Positions 63,069-64,000 of a DNA stretch of 64,000 nt are shown one piece after another. The notes beneath the pieces were generated by a model. It was not told the origin of the DNA and ran no database searches. It saw only the letters and a list, made by a program, of their open reading frames with translations. The first letter of the stretch is position 1. The number at the start of each line of letters is the position of its first letter. The translations under genes and the position numbers were made by a program. The stretch covers positions 3,960,501 to 4,024,500 of the forward strand of contig CM044316.1 of assembly GCA_024291935.2 (NCBI GenBank). Reading direction: 5' to 3'. The DNA comes from Okapia johnstoni. Taxonomy: Eukaryota; Chordata; Mammalia; Artiodactyla; Giraffidae.

Positions 63069-64000
63069 CTGCAGATAGAAGAGAGGCCCACTGTCGTCAG
63101 GGATCCCCAAACCAGGCAGGGGGGTGAGGCCATCGTGGGGGGTGGGAGGGTGCACCCACGGGTGGGCTGCACTCAGACCCTTTCCCCAGGACCTCACCGC
63201 TGGCCTGGGTTGGGAGAAAGGGGAGGCCTCTGGAACTTCCTGGAAGATGCTCAGAATGTGAGAAGCTGACCCCATCCATCTCAGGGCTCCCAGGAAAGCC
63301 CATGCCCCCTGCGATGGAAGGGTGTGCTCCTAATCTCAGGACGATTGCTTCTTTCCACCACCTGACCCTGGGGGGCCTTTGCACCCCAACTTCCCTCAAA
63401 GTGCCACCCCATCTCCTCTCTGTGAGCCCATTTTCGTCAGATGGAAGACAAGGGGCTACAGGGACCAGGAACCCCATGTGACAGCCCAGAGGAAAGCGCG
63501 TGATTGGGGCAGGGTGGGAGGGTCTCTGGATGTTCAGGATGCGATGTGTACCTTGTCAGACATGGGAGACACGGGACAGGAGGCAGGCCACACATGCGGG
63601 CAGGAAGGCTTCACAGTGCAGGATGAGACAGGTACACAGAAGGCCCTGCTCCCCTGGCCCCCACAGCTGAGAGGGCAGAAAGCCCCACTCCTGTTTGCCC
63701 AACGCCAGCTGGGGCAGAGGGATGGGGCTGCTGGGAAAGGAGCAGGGGGCTGGGGATCCTCAGAAGCAGCAGAGATGCCAAAAAAAGGAGCAGGGAGCTC
63801 CTGCCCACTCCTGAGATGCTGCCAGCAAGATGGCAGGAAGGAGTCTGGCGGGATGTAGAAGGGAGGAGAGGAGGAGCTGTGTGCGTGGCCAGCTCACAGC
63901 ACAGGCAACAGACCTGGGGGAGCAAGTCCCCAGCCCAGCGCGCGTCCAGGTCAGAGTCTTCACAGACCCTGGACCTCCTCCCTTGGAGCACCCTGTTCTA
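63069..64000 (-). other. CRTC1: CRTC1 intron, truncated by window end
   Basis: GC-rich sequence upstream of the exon at 62982-63068. No coding exon or confident repeat is seen. Confidence 0.7.

Noticed and set aside
62511..63275. A 254-codon - strand frame that looks like a longer CRTC1 exon
   Set aside because: Only 62982-63068 matches CRTC1. Consensus GT and AG sites bound that part, so the extra codons are intron readthrough.

Overview
The window is nuclear DNA from a ruminant, almost certainly a bovid. BovB (RTE-type LINE) fragments, Bov-tA and Bov-A2 SINEs, CHR-type tRNA-Glu-derived SINEs and a class I LTR typical of bovine genomes lie among older mammalian repeats (L1, L2, MIR, MER5, MaLR, ERVL). 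No prokaryotic feature, RNA gene or CRISPR array is visible. The species cannot be fixed from the sequence alone.

From 1 to about 35 kb the window is AT-richer intergenic DNA made almost entirely of nested retroelements. It includes a decayed ERVL provirus (about 200-4690, cut by later insertions), a head-to-head BovB pair (21.2-25.2 kb), many L1 3' ends, and SINE insertions, several with exact target-site duplications. From 35 to 48 kb the sequence becomes GC-richer and more unique, with scattered L2/MIR relics, a few ruminant SINEs and an (ATCC)n microsatellite. I found no host gene in the first 47.9 kb. UPF1, the neighbour expected on this side from human synteny, is not seen.

Two real genes fill the right end in the tail-to-tail order known from human 19p13.11. 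COMP (cartilage oligomeric matrix protein, thrombospondin-5) is on the + strand from a TATA-like box at 47961 to a polyadenylation signal at 55245. Eighteen coding exons can be placed with consensus splice sites and keep one reading frame of 710 codons plus stop. The exon for the second EGF-like repeat (about 46 codons) is not recognisable where it should be, between 49508 and 50111; a degenerate ~34-bp tandem repeat and a short exon-tail-like remnant lie there instead. CRTC1 (CREB-regulated transcription coactivator 1) is on the - strand. Its last three coding exons and a roughly 5-kb 3' UTR are present, and the rest runs off the right edge. The two 3' ends are only about 0.4 kb apart.

No undescribed biological system is evident. 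The observations most worth checking are the missing COMP EGF2 exon and adjacent minisatellite, the interrupted GAC run at the COMP mutation hotspot, a duplicated segment in COMP introns 15 and 17, the head-to-head BovB pair, and the multiple CRTC1 polyadenylation signals beside the COMP 3' end.
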